DNA of 6,063 nt, taken from NCBI GenBank assembly GCA_017934845.1, contig JAGBIR010000162.1:1-6063 (forward strand). Reading direction: 5' to 3'. Position numbers and translations under genes: made by a program. This DNA is from Alistipes sp. Its GTDB lineage: Bacteria; Bacteroidota; Bacteroidia; Bacteroidales; Rikenellaceae. The notes below the pieces were generated by a model, which had not been told where the DNA came from, ran no database searches, and saw only the letters and a program-made list of their open reading frames with translations. Shown piece after piece: positions 1-6,004 of the stretch; the stretch's first letter is position 1; each line of letters begins with the position of its first letter.

Positions 1-1156
1 AGGCAAGGAAGCCGAGAAGCACACCGGCAGCAACTGCAGAGCCAATCACACCGGCAACATTCGGGCCCATAGCGTGCATCAGAAGATAGTTCGAGGGATC
101 ATACTCAAGTCCGAGGTTATTTGAGATACGAGCCGACATCGGCACTGCCGAAACACCGGCATTGCCGATAAGCGGATTGATTTTTTTGCTCTTCGGCAAC
201 ACAAGGTTGAATATCTTGACAAAGAGCACACCGCTCGACGATGCAATGATAAAGGCCATGAAACCAAGCAGGAATATAAATATAGTCTGCGGAGTCAGGA
301 ACTGAGAAGCCTGGGTGGAAGCACCGACAGTCATACCGAGAAGTATTGTCACAATATCGGTAAGAGCATTAGAAGCGGTCTTTGCCAGACGTGTAGTCAC
401 GCCACACTCACGAAGAAGGTTGCCAAAGAAAAGCATACCAAGCAGAGGTATACCCGAAGGTACAACGAAGCAAGTGAGAAGCATGCCGACAATCGGGAAG
501 ATAATCTTCTCATTCTGCGAGACGGCACGAGCCGGTTTCATCTTGATCAGACGCTCTTTCTTAGTTGTGAACAAACGCATCAGAGGCGGCTGGATCACAG
601 GGACAAGTGCCATGTATGAATATGCCGATACAGCTATGGCTCCCATGAGATTAGGAGCAAGTTTAGACGAAAGGAAGATTGCAGTAGGACCGTCGGCACC
701 ACCGATAATAGCGATAGCACCGGCCTGGTCGGGCGAGAAACCCAATGCAAGAGCCACCATGTATGCACCGAATATACCGAACTGAGCGGCAGCACCAATA
801 AGCATAAGCTTAGGATTGGCAATAAGAGCCGAGAAGTCGGTCATAGCACCGATTCCGAGGAAGATCAGAGGCGGATACCAGCCGGCGGACACACCGTTAT
901 ATAAAATATTGAGCACAGATCCTTCTTCGTAAATGCCGACCTCAAGACCGGCCTCCGTGTTGAAGGGGATATTACCAATCAGGATACCAAAGCCTATAGG
1001 CACCAGCAGCATAGGCTCGAAGTTCTTCTTAATGGCAAGCCAGATAAAGAAGAGACCCACAGCCAGCATGACAAAGTTGCCGAACTGGGCATTGGCAAAG
1101 CCGGTGAGTTCCCAGAACTGCACCAGGTTTGACGAAAGAAAATCACCGAATGACAT
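1..1156 (-). CDS. mmdB: Na+-transporting methylmalonyl-CoA/oxaloacetate decarboxylase beta subunit, 3' end cut by window
   Basis: This is the integral membrane subunit that decarboxylates carboxybiotin and uses the energy to pump Na+ out of the cell. I translated 385 residues from an ATG at 1156; the frame is open to the left edge. Family signatures are unmistakable: [10 protein letters not shown] near residues 152-161, [18 protein letters not shown] at 326-343, and a C-terminal [19 protein letters not shown] at about 360-378. By alignment to Klebsiella OadB, the known key residues are all present: Asp203 as D155, Tyr229 as Y181, and Asn373, Gly377, Ser382 and Arg389 as N327, G331, S336 and R343. 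Many hydrophobic segments alternate with short loops, as expected for the family. The C-terminal motif suggests only a few residues are missing. It starts 19 bp after mmdC. The sequence alone does not separate MmdB from OadB; the operon (epimerase, MmdA) favours MmdB. Confidence 0.95.
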   Translation of the reverse strand, partial: MSFGDFLSSNLVQFWELTGFANAQFGNFVMLAVGLFFIWLAIKKNFEPMLLVPIGFGILIGNIPFNTEAGLEVGIYEEGSVLNILYNGVSAGWYPPLIFLGIGAMTDFSALIANPKLMLIGAAAQFGIFGAYMVALALGFSPDQAGAIAIIGGADGPTAIFLSSKLAPNLMGAIAVSAYSYMALVPVIQPPLMRLFTTKKERLIKMKPARAVSQNEKIIFPIVGMLLTCFVVPSGIPLLGMLFFGNLLRECGVTTRLAKTASNALTDIVTILLGMTVGASTQASQFLTPQTIFIFLLGFMAFIIASSSGVLFVKIFNLVLPKSKKINPLIGNAGVSAVPMSARISNNLGLEYDPSNYLLMHAMGPNVAGVIGSAVAAGVLLGFLA

Positions 1157-1175
1157 AATATGTGATGTTATCGGA

Positions 1176-1604
1176 TTATTCAAGGGTTATAAGAGTAGCT
1201 CCTTCGAGCACGGAATCACCTGCATTGACATTGACAGAAGCGACAACGCCGTCGCGGCCGGCACGGATAGAGTTCTCCATCTTCATGGCCTCGAGCATCA
1301 CAACAGTATCGCTTGCTTTTACAGAGTCGCCAACTTTTACATTAACCGATATAACAACACCGGGGAGGGGAGCGACAACGCTACCCTTGCCACCGACAGC
1401 AGGACGCGGAGCGATTACCTTCTCGCCACTTGCTGTGCGCGGAGCCGGGGATGCTTTGGGTGTGGTAACTTTGACAGGAGCGGCACGCTCGAGTTCTACC
1501 TTGTAGGGCACGCCATTGACTTCGACCTGAGCGAAATTATCGTCGATGTCGCCAACGGCTACAGTATAATTATTACCGTTGATCTTATATTTGTATTCTT
1601 TCAT
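1176..1604 (-). CDS. mmdC: Biotin carrier subunit (biotin/lipoyl attachment domain) of methylmalonyl-CoA decarboxylase
   Basis: This 142-residue protein carries the biotin that shuttles CO2 between the carboxyltransferase MmdA and the membrane subunit MmdB. The C-terminal domain, from about residue 74, is a standard biotinyl domain. It has APLPGVV near 78-84 and the biotinylation motif EAMKMEN at 105-111, so K108 is the predicted biotinylated lysine, 34 residues from the C-terminus as is typical. Residues 1-40 form an N-terminal beta-rich segment ([13 protein letters not shown]) shared with related carriers. Residues 41-73 are a flexible Ala/Pro/Lys-rich linker, which is shorter than in many carriers. 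The ATG at 1604 follows the upstream OadG-family gene by 21 bp, so the two are almost certainly co-transcribed. A stand-alone carrier with no biotin carboxylase gene nearby supports a decarboxylase role. Confidence 0.95.
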   Translation of the reverse strand: MKEYKYKINGNNYTVAVGDIDDNFAQVEVNGVPYKVELERAAPVKVTTPKASPAPRTASGEKVIAPRPAVGGKGSVVAPLPGVVISVNVKVGDSVKASDTVVMLEAMKMENSIRAGRDGVVASVNVNAGDSVLEGATLITLE

Positions 1605-1625
1605 TTCTGTGTTAGGATTTATACA

Positions 1626-2549
1626 TTAAGAATGATGCTGATGATCGGGCACATGACGAAGACCATAAATCTTCGAGCTCCACGGCGAGTAAGCACGTTT
1701 TACCTTATTGATAGTAAGGATAGTGTTTTCAGTATCATGAGCATTGAGATGCTGATATAGCGCCATTGCGATTGCCGCGATTTCTTCGCCGGAGTCGTGT
1801 GTGGCAATTACTTCATCGGCTTCTTTTCTGGTAGTGCCATGAGCGCGTATCTTGTTCATCTTCGATACGGCAGCTCCGATTTTACTCAAGCCATAGAATG
1901 AAAGGCAGAGCAACAGAAGGGCAGAGAAGACGATGGACATAGCCATAAGAGTCATTGCAAAACCGTTTTCGTCCTGCTCAGCAAAAAGTTCGATCTTTTT
2001 GTTGGTATCCTTAATAACGTTTGCACTTGACGGAGTGATATAGTCGTTTTCGCCTCCTGTACGGAGAGCCCATTCGCCGACACCGTCTTCAGTACGAGCC
2101 CAAGTCTGATCAGGCAATACGGAAGCAGGGATCGTAACTTCATCAATCAGAGTCAAGCCATCGGCATCATAGATACCGATCCAGTTTTCTTGTCCGGGCT
2201 TAAGAGTGAAGTTAGTGTGGAATGTTCCTTTGTTCGGTTCTCCGTCGGCATAAAAAAGAACATGCTGACGAGCCGGAATCTCGGTATTCACGTCGCCTAA
2301 GGGAACAGGATATTTGCGAGGGTTGGCCTTATCGTCGGTCAGATATACGCTCGATATCTCGAGTGGCGAGAAGTTGGCGTTGAAGAGTTCAACCCAAGCT
2401 GCACGCCTGCCGTATTCATCGACGATGTTGCTGTCGTTGGCTACCATTACCTCGTTGATGCACAGAGCACTACGACTCTGTGCATTCACGCCTGTAACGC
2501 ACGCCAATGCCAACAAGGCAAGTGATATTGTCGAAAATATGCGTTTCAT
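1626..2549 (-). CDS. Lamin-tail domain / OadG-family membrane subunit of the Na+-pumping decarboxylase
   Basis: This 307-residue protein is probably the small gamma/delta-type subunit that anchors and assembles the decarboxylase. Residues 1-23 look like a signal peptide, with a likely cut after VNA or near AQS. Residues 30-165 resemble a lamin-tail domain: INEVMVAN (31-38), WVELFN (52-57), YLTDD (69-73), a HTNFTLKPGQENW stretch (111-123) and RTEDGVGEW (152-160). One transmembrane helix lies at about 197-221. The C-terminal part, GEEIAAIAMALYQHL (254-268) and YSPWSSKIYGL (287-297), matches Bacteroidetes OadG-type tails. Expected topology is lamin-tail domain in the periplasm and OadG tail in the cytoplasm, the known orientation for OadG. 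The tail ends HQHHS. I chose ATG at 2549, 4 bp after mmdA, because it begins a signal peptide; an upstream GTG at 2624 would overlap mmdA. The role of the lamin-tail domain is unknown. Confidence 0.85.
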   Translation of the reverse strand: MKRIFSTISLALLALACVTGVNAQSRSALCINEVMVANDSNIVDEYGRRAAWVELFNANFSPLEISSVYLTDDKANPRKYPVPLGDVNTEIPARQHVLFYADGEPNKGTFHTNFTLKPGQENWIGIYDADGLTLIDEVTIPASVLPDQTWARTEDGVGEWALRTGGENDYITPSSANVIKDTNKKIELFAEQDENGFAMTLMAMSIVFSALLLLCLSFYGLSKIGAAVSKMNKIRAHGTTRKEADEVIATHDSGEEIAAIAMALYQHLNAHDTENTILTINKVKRAYSPWSSKIYGLRHVPDHQHHS

Positions 2550-2553
2550 ATAA

Positions 2554-4107
2554 TTAGAGGGGTATATTGCCGTGTTTCTTGGCAGGATTTGTGACCTTTT
2601 TGGTAGCGAGCTGCTGAAGGGCACGTATCACACGGAATCGTGTGTTGCGAGGCTCGATAACATCGTCGATATAACCATAACGAGCAGCATTGTAGGGGTT
2701 GCAGAAGAGTTTGTTGTACTCGGCTTCGCGATCAGCAAGTACTTTTGCAGGATTGTCGCTTGCCTTTGCTTCTTTCGCATAGAGCACTTCGACTGCACCG
2801 GCACCACCCATAACAGCGATTTCGGCGGTAGGCCATGCATAGTTCATATCGCCGCGGAGCTGTTTGCAACTCATCACAATATGGCTGCCGCCATAGCTCT
2901 TGCGGAGTGTTACTGTAACCTTGGGTACAGTGGCCTCGCCATAGGCGTAGAGAAGTTTAGCACCATGGAGAATCACACCGTTGTATTCCTGACCTGTACC
3001 GGGAAGGAAACCGGGGACATCGACAAGAGTAACAAGAGGAATATTGAACGCATCGCAGAAGCGAACGAAACGTGCACCTTTACGAGAAGCGTTGCTGTCA
3101 AGCACACCGGCCAGGAACTTGGGCTGGTTGGCCACAATACCGACAGCCTGACCATTGAAACGAGCGAAGCCCACGATTATATTCTTGGCATAGTCGCTCT
3201 GTACTTCGAGGAACTCGCCATTATCGACAACGGCACCAATAACCTCGTACATGTCGTAGGGTTTGTTGGGCGAGTCAGGAATAATATCGTTAAGGCTATC
3301 CTCAAGACGATCGATAGGATCGTTGCATTCAACCAACGGAGGCTCTTCAAGGTTATTCTGAGGAATGTAGCTGAACAGCTTGCGAATGATCTTGAGTGCA
3401 TGCTCGCCATCTTCTGCAGCGAAATGACATACACCGCTCTTCTTTGAGTGAACATCGGCACCGCCGAGATCTTCCTGTGTCACGTCTTCGCCGGTAACGG
3501 TCTTTACTACCTTAGGACCGGTAAGGAACATGTAGGAGATTCCTTTGGCCATGATAGTGAAGTCGGTAAGAGCAGGGGAGTATACAGCACCACCGGCGCA
3601 CGGACCAAGGATTGCCGAGATCTGAGGGATAACGCCAGAAGCGAGGATGTTGCGCTGGAAAATTTCGGCATAACCGGCAAGTGCGTTGATACCTTCCTGG
3701 ATACGGGCACCACCAGAGTCATTGAGACCAATCACGGGCGCGCCCATCTTCATGGCCATATCCATGATTTTGCAGATCTTCAGAGCCATGGTTTCGGAAA
3801 GACTGCCGCCGAAAACGGTAAAGTCCTGAGCGAAAACATATACAAGACGACCTTCGATTGTACCGTATCCGGTAACAACGCCATCGCCAAGATAAGATTT
3901 TTTATCCTGACCGAAATTGGTGCAACGATGACGGACAAACATGTCAAGCTCTTCGAATGAGCCTTCGTCAAGAAGTTGTGCAATACGTTCACGGGCGGTA
4001 TATTTACCACGCTCGTGCTGTTTCTCGATGGCTTTTTCGCCACCGCCGAGACGCGCCTCAGCGCGAAGCTCGATGAGTTCTTTTACTTTTTCGAGTTGGC
4101 TGCTCAT
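2554..4107 (-). CDS. mmdA: Methylmalonyl-CoA decarboxylase alpha subunit (carboxyltransferase)
   Basis: This 517-residue, full-length acyl-CoA carboxyltransferase transfers the carboxyl group from (S)-methylmalonyl-CoA to biotin on MmdC, giving propionyl-CoA. It has the two crotonase-like halves of the family. The first half contains [11 protein letters not shown] (129-139) and [16 protein letters not shown] (168-183), which supply an oxyanion hole and the acyl-CoA site. Next come [21 protein letters not shown] (205-225). The second half contains [12 protein letters not shown] (363-374), KSYGGSH (403-409) and [13 protein letters not shown] (428-440). Propionyl-CoA carboxylase beta subunits share these motifs, so the reaction direction is inferred from context: a separate carrier, an OadB-type pump, an epimerase and no biotin carboxylase. 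The ATG at 4107 is preceded by an AT-rich stretch without a Shine-Dalgarno. The stop is 4 bp before the next gene. Confidence 0.95.
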   Translation of the reverse strand: MSSQLEKVKELIELRAEARLGGGEKAIEKQHERGKYTARERIAQLLDEGSFEELDMFVRHRCTNFGQDKKSYLGDGVVTGYGTIEGRLVYVFAQDFTVFGGSLSETMALKICKIMDMAMKMGAPVIGLNDSGGARIQEGINALAGYAEIFQRNILASGVIPQISAILGPCAGGAVYSPALTDFTIMAKGISYMFLTGPKVVKTVTGEDVTQEDLGGADVHSKKSGVCHFAAEDGEHALKIIRKLFSYIPQNNLEEPPLVECNDPIDRLEDSLNDIIPDSPNKPYDMYEVIGAVVDNGEFLEVQSDYAKNIIVGFARFNGQAVGIVANQPKFLAGVLDSNASRKGARFVRFCDAFNIPLVTLVDVPGFLPGTGQEYNGVILHGAKLLYAYGEATVPKVTVTLRKSYGGSHIVMSCKQLRGDMNYAWPTAEIAVMGGAGAVEVLYAKEAKASDNPAKVLADREAEYNKLFCNPYNAARYGYIDDVIEPRNTRFRVIRALQQLATKKVTNPAKKHGNIPL

Positions 4108-4140
4108 ATAAGTAATACTTAAATATTAATATCTTTAAAA

Positions 4141-4192
4141 TGACAGACAACCGTCAACGCCACCACATAACGGATAGCGCTCACGGCTGTCA
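4141..4192 (-). ncRNA. Putative structured RNA element in the mmdA leader
   Basis: Read on the minus strand, these 52 bases fold into one long imperfect hairpin. The 5' arm is TGACAG, CCGT, a single G, then AGCGCTATC. The loop is CGTTATGT. The 3' arm is GGTGGCGTT, a single G, ACGG, a 4-nt bulge TTGT, then CTGTCA. That gives 19 base pairs with one G/G mismatch and one bulge. Three pairs are G-U, and on the plus strand these would be A/C mismatches, so the fold fits the coding-strand transcript only. TTTT follows the 3' arm directly, so it could act as a weak attenuator or a processing site. I do not recognise a known riboswitch family. Confidence 0.45.
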
Positions 4193-4212
4193 ATGTTGAT
4201 CATATGTCTCAA

Positions 4213-4228
4213 CTTTCGCTCGCGAAAG
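4213..4228 (-). other. Short hairpin just after the mce stop
   Basis: CTTTCG-CGAG-CGAAAG on the minus strand forms a perfect 6-bp stem with a 4-nt loop, 7 bp after the mce stop codon. TTGAGAC follows, not a U-tract, so it is a poor intrinsic terminator. It could protect the 3' end of the mce message or mark a processing site. Confidence 0.4.
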
Positions 4229-4235
4229 CAGATTA

Positions 4236-4655
4236 TTATTTATTAGGGTCTTCGCAAAGCTCAATAAGAGTGCCGACGCTTGACTTGGGATGTACGAAGG
4301 CAATATTAAGACCTTCGGCACCTTTGCGCGGAGCCTTGTCGATCAGACGGCAACCTTTACCTTCAAGCTCGGCAAGAGCATTTGCCACGCCATCTTCAAC
4401 AGCGAAAGCAATATGCTGGATACCGCCACGGCCACCATTCGCAGCAATAAATTTGCTGATAGCGCTGTCTTCGGCTGTACCTTCAAGGAGTTCGAGCTTT
4501 GTCTGTCCAACTTTGAAGAAGGCTGTACGTACTTTCTGGTCGGGCACTTCTTCAATAGCGAAGCATTTGAAGCCCAACATGTTTTCGTAGAACGGTATTG
4601 CCTCGTCGAGAGAAGGTACGGCAATACCAATGTGTTCGATATGTGAAATATCCAT
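4236..4655 (-). CDS. mce: Methylmalonyl-CoA epimerase (VOC superfamily)
   Basis: This 139-residue enzyme interconverts (R)- and (S)-methylmalonyl-CoA. It links methylmalonyl-CoA mutase, which makes the R form from succinyl-CoA, to the decarboxylase, which uses the S form. The protein has the paired beta-alpha-beta-beta-beta modules of the VOC fold and the usual length. Visible signatures are HIEHIGIAVPSLDEAI (5-20), YENMLGF (23-29), KLELLEG (53-59), GGIQHIAFAVED (77-88) and VGTLIELCE (127-135). By analogy with the Propionibacterium enzyme (His12, Gln65, His91, Glu141), the metal ligands should be H8, E55, H81 and E132, with Glu replacing Gln at the second site; that alignment is by eye. It heads the operon with its own promoter-like sequence at 4693-4700. 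The ATG at 4655 gives the conserved N-terminus directly. Confidence 0.95.
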   Translation of the reverse strand: MDISHIEHIGIAVPSLDEAIPFYENMLGFKCFAIEEVPDQKVRTAFFKVGQTKLELLEGTAEDSAISKFIAANGGRGGIQHIAFAVEDGVANALAELEGKGCRLIDKAPRKGAEGLNIAFVHPKSSVGTLIELCEDPNK

Positions 4656-4692
4656 GGTTGTGTGATAATTTAAGTTGCTATTTATTATTCTG

Positions 4693-4700
4693 CAAATTTA
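4693..4700 (-). promoter_or_regulatory. Predicted Bacteroidetes promoter of the mce-mmd operon (-7 box)
   Basis: TAAATTTG on the minus strand is an exact match to the Bacteroidetes -7 consensus TAnnTTTG. It would start transcription near 4686, about 30 bases before the mce ATG. The -33 region is only T-rich (GTGTTTT around 4717-4723) without a clean TTTG, so the call rests on the -7 box and position. The upstream bases TTTTGTG overlap a repeated 11-mer described in the findings. Confidence 0.5.
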
Positions 4701-4723
4701 CACAAAATGTTAATATAAAACAC

Positions 4724-4754
4724 TTTTTGCCGCGGAATTTTTTCGCGGCAAAAA
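4724..4754. other. Perfect 11-bp hairpin between the regulator gene and mce
   Basis: TTTTTGCCGCG, a 9-base spacer GAATTTTTT, then CGCGGCAAAAA form a perfect 11-bp inverted repeat 37 bp after the stop of the regulator gene. On either strand the T run comes before the GC-rich stem and the A run after it, the reverse of a standard intrinsic terminator. It may still end lrp transcripts by a factor-assisted route or protect their 3' ends. It lies just upstream of the predicted mce promoter. Confidence 0.6.
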
Positions 4755-4791
4755 ATCACGTATTGTCAGAGTTGCTGTAATTCGCCATCGT

Positions 4792-5256
4792 TCAGTCGTT
4801 TGACACCGGAATCGGACGGGAAAAGGCTTCCCGGAACGAGACCATAGTCTCAGTAGAAGCGATATCAAGCTGTCGAGTACGCTCTCTGATTATTTCGAGC
4901 ATATTCAAGTTGTCGCGAGCATACAGCTTGGCAATTATGTCGAAACGGCCCGACACTACGTGACATTCAGTTATTTCATCAATCTTTCTGAGTTCTTCCG
5001 CCAAAGCCTCCACATCGGTTCCCGGCAAAGCATTTATGCCGAGATAAGCGACCACCGTAAAACCTACGGCAGTAGGCTCGATAGAGCAATGTGATCCATT
5101 TATTACTTTATTGGCCATCAGCCTCTGCACACGCTGATGCACAGCGGCACCGGAAACGCCATTGTCACGAGCGATTTCGAGATAAGGCGTGCGAGCATTC
5201 GCACTAAGTGCATTCAGTATATTCAGATCGAGAGAGTCAAAAAAGATACGGTCCAT
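4792..5256 (-). CDS. Lrp/AsnC family transcriptional regulator
   Basis: This 154-residue protein is a feast/famine-type DNA-binding regulator. The N-terminal winged helix-turn-helix spans about residues 7-60: LDLNILNALSANARTPYLEIAR, then VSGAAVHQRVQRLMANKVI with the recognition helix near 36-47. The C-terminal RAM (ligand-binding, oligomerisation) domain covers about 66-146. It includes GINALPGTDVEALAEELRKI and VVSGRFDIIAKLYARD; the G-x-x-D pattern (G103-R-F-D106) is typical of this fold. I start at ATG 5256, which gives the usual MDxxFxDSLDxxIL beginning; an in-frame TTG at 5265 would add three residues and is less likely. It has its own promoter and is separated from mce by 136 bp. Its ligand is unknown. 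Its position upstream of the propionate operon makes that operon a plausible target, which is inference. Confidence 0.92.
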   Translation of the reverse strand: MDRIFFDSLDLNILNALSANARTPYLEIARDNGVSGAAVHQRVQRLMANKVINGSHCSIEPTAVGFTVVAYLGINALPGTDVEALAEELRKIDEITECHVVSGRFDIIAKLYARDNLNMLEIIRERTRQLDIASTETMVSFREAFSRPIPVSND

Positions 5257-5311
5257 GGATAGCAAAAAGGTTGGTGTATATGAAAAGAATGTGATGATTA
5301 CATGTTTTTCG

Positions 5312-5343
5312 CAAAGATAATAATTTTTTTGAGAAAGTACAAG
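5312..5343 (-). promoter_or_regulatory. Predicted Bacteroidetes promoter of the Lrp-type gene
   Basis: On the minus strand, TATCTTTG (5319-5312) matches the -7 consensus TAnnTTTG exactly. CTTG (5343-5340), a 3-of-4 match to the -33 element TTTG, lies 20 bases upstream, within the normal 19-21 spacing. Transcription would start near 5305, giving a leader of about 50 bases before the ATG at 5256. An imperfect inverted repeat, GAAAGTAC-N9-GCACTTTC (5333-5357), overlaps the -33 element and could be an operator. Confidence 0.6.
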
Positions 5344-5360
5344 TTATGAGCACTTTCACT

Positions 5361-5382
5361 ATAATTTTTACACAAAAATTAT
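5361..5382. repeat. AT-rich perfect palindrome upstream of the lrp promoter
   Basis: ATAATTTTT-ACAC-AAAAATTAT is a perfect 9-bp inverted repeat with a 4-bp spacer. Its centre lies about 66 bp upstream of the predicted lrp transcription start. Lrp/AsnC proteins bind AT-rich palindromic sites, often at their own promoters, so autoregulation is a reasonable reading. Because it is almost all A and T, chance cannot be excluded. Confidence 0.45.
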
Positions 5383-5417
5383 TAAAAAATATTGTCAGGC
5401 CGCATATAGGCATAAGA

Positions 5418-5453
5418 AACGGCAGACCATCGAAAAGACGAAGGCCTGCCGTT
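5418..5453 (-). terminator. Intrinsic terminator of the DUF5606 gene
   Basis: The arms AACGGCAG and CTGCCGTT are 8 bp and perfect. The helix extends inward by CC/GG and TCG/CGA pairs with two mismatches around an A-rich loop. On the minus strand the stem ends in a T-rich run (GTTTCTT), and the hairpin begins 8 bp after the stop codon at 5461. This fits a rho-independent terminator separating DUF5606 from lrp. Confidence 0.7.
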
Positions 5454-5460
5454 AAAAGAA

Positions 5461-5916
5461 TTACTTTGTCTCAGCAGCTTTGTCAGCAGCTTCGGCTGCT
5501 TCTGCCGCCTGATCCTGAGCGATTTCGTTTTCCTTAAACTCGGTAACACCTGCAGCTATAAGCTGGTTATACCAAGTAAAAAGTTTACGGATGTCGGTGT
5601 TGTACACTTTCTCACGATCGAAATCAGGGAGAACTGTTGCAAAGAAGTCTCGCATTGCACTATCGCTACCAAAGCCCTTGATATCGACAGGCTGCCCTTC
5701 TTTTACTTCATAAATTTTCTCCATGATATCAGGCAGAGGTTCATCGCCGTTCTCGGTATACATAGTTATATCTGCAAGCGAGATGACTTTTTCGTGGGGA
5801 TAGGTAGGTGTACGCTTGCCTGTGGTAAGCGATTCTACTATAAGGCTGTTTTTACCGCGAGTAAGAAGGCGGTAAAGACCCGGCTTTCCGGTAATTGAGA
5901 TGATTCCTTTAAGCAT
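5461..5916 (-). CDS. DUF5606 family protein of unknown function
   Basis: This 151-residue protein matches the small Bacteroidota-restricted family DUF5606 by its start MLKGIISITGKPGLYRLL. Later conserved stretches are FIVESLTTGKR-like text (residues 23-34), EKVISLADITMYT (42-54), GSDSAMRDFFATVLPDFDREKVY (83-105) and IRKLFTWYNQLIAAGVTEF (109-127). No signal peptide or membrane helix is visible, so it is probably cytoplasmic. The last 20 or so residues are Ala/Glu/Gln-rich (AAEAAEAADKAAE) and low in complexity, likely a disordered or helical tail. I know of no established function. The gene is a single unit, with a promoter-like box at 5957-5964 and a terminator after it, so its neighbours say nothing about its role. 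Confidence 0.88.
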   Translation of the reverse strand: MLKGIISITGKPGLYRLLTRGKNSLIVESLTTGKRTPTYPHEKVISLADITMYTENGDEPLPDIMEKIYEVKEGQPVDIKGFGSDSAMRDFFATVLPDFDREKVYNTDIRKLFTWYNQLIAAGVTEFKENEIAQDQAAEAAEAADKAAETK

Positions 5917-5956
5917 ATTTGTGTCTTATGTATGGAAATTTTACTATTTCTGCTTG

Positions 5957-5964
5957 CAAAATTA
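5957..5964 (-). promoter_or_regulatory. Possible -7 promoter box of the DUF5606 gene
   Basis: TAATTTTG on the minus strand matches TAnnTTTG exactly. It would give a start near 5950 and a leader of about 35 bases before the ATG at 5916. No convincing -33 TTTG is found at the right spacing, so the call rests on one short box in an AT-rich gap. Confidence 0.4.
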
Positions 5965-5988
5965 ACAATTAAGCTCGATATTCAGTTC

Positions 5989-6004
5989 TATTTTTGTAAC
6001 TTTG
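5989..6004 (+). promoter_or_regulatory. Possible divergent promoter leading out of the window
   Basis: Two adjacent exact matches to TAnnTTTG, TATTTTTG (5989-5996) and TAACTTTG (5997-6004), face right. TAACTTTG is a common form of the Bacteroidetes -7 box. No -33 TTTG lies at 19-21 bases. The only nearby ATG (6039) is followed by a stop after five codons, so a gene, if any, begins beyond the right edge. Confidence 0.3.

Larger units (their letters stand above)
4108..4235 (-). promoter_or_regulatory. Structured mce-mmdA intergenic region (128 bp)
   Basis: This gap is unusually long for an otherwise tight operon. On the coding strand it holds, in order after the mce stop, a 6-bp hairpin (4228-4213), a weak 5-bp one (4213-4195), and a 19-bp imperfect hairpin (4192-4141). 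An AT-rich stretch then leads to the mmdA start. I see no match to TAnnTTTG on the minus strand here, so mmdA is more likely transcribed from the mce promoter than from its own. The region may set the mRNA level or stability of mmdA relative to mce; that role is inference. Confidence 0.5.

Noticed and set aside
933..1760. A 275-codon open frame on the plus strand
   Set aside because: It runs antisense across mmdB, mmdC and the end of the OadG-family gene, all well supported. The product is not recognisable as any protein family.
2550..2624. A 25-residue N-terminal extension of the OadG-family protein from a GTG at 2624
   Set aside because: It would overlap the conserved end of mmdA by about 70 bases and would bury the signal peptide that begins at the ATG at 2549.
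2572..3447. A 291-codon open frame on the plus strand opposite mmdA
   Set aside because: It lies entirely antisense to a clearly recognised carboxyltransferase gene. Its translation shows no family signature, and long shadow frames are expected opposite genes with this codon bias.
4108..4140. A separate promoter for mmdA in the AT-rich stretch before its start
   Set aside because: No TAnnTTTG box is found on the minus strand here, so AT-richness is the only support.
4195..4213. A 5-bp stem GTTGA/TCAAC after mce
   Set aside because: The stem is short and AU-rich, shares a base with the neighbouring hairpin, and could easily arise by chance.
5257..5265. A TTG start at 5265 for the Lrp-type gene
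   Set aside because: It adds only three residues. The ATG at 5256 gives the usual family N-terminus and fits the predicted promoter equally well.
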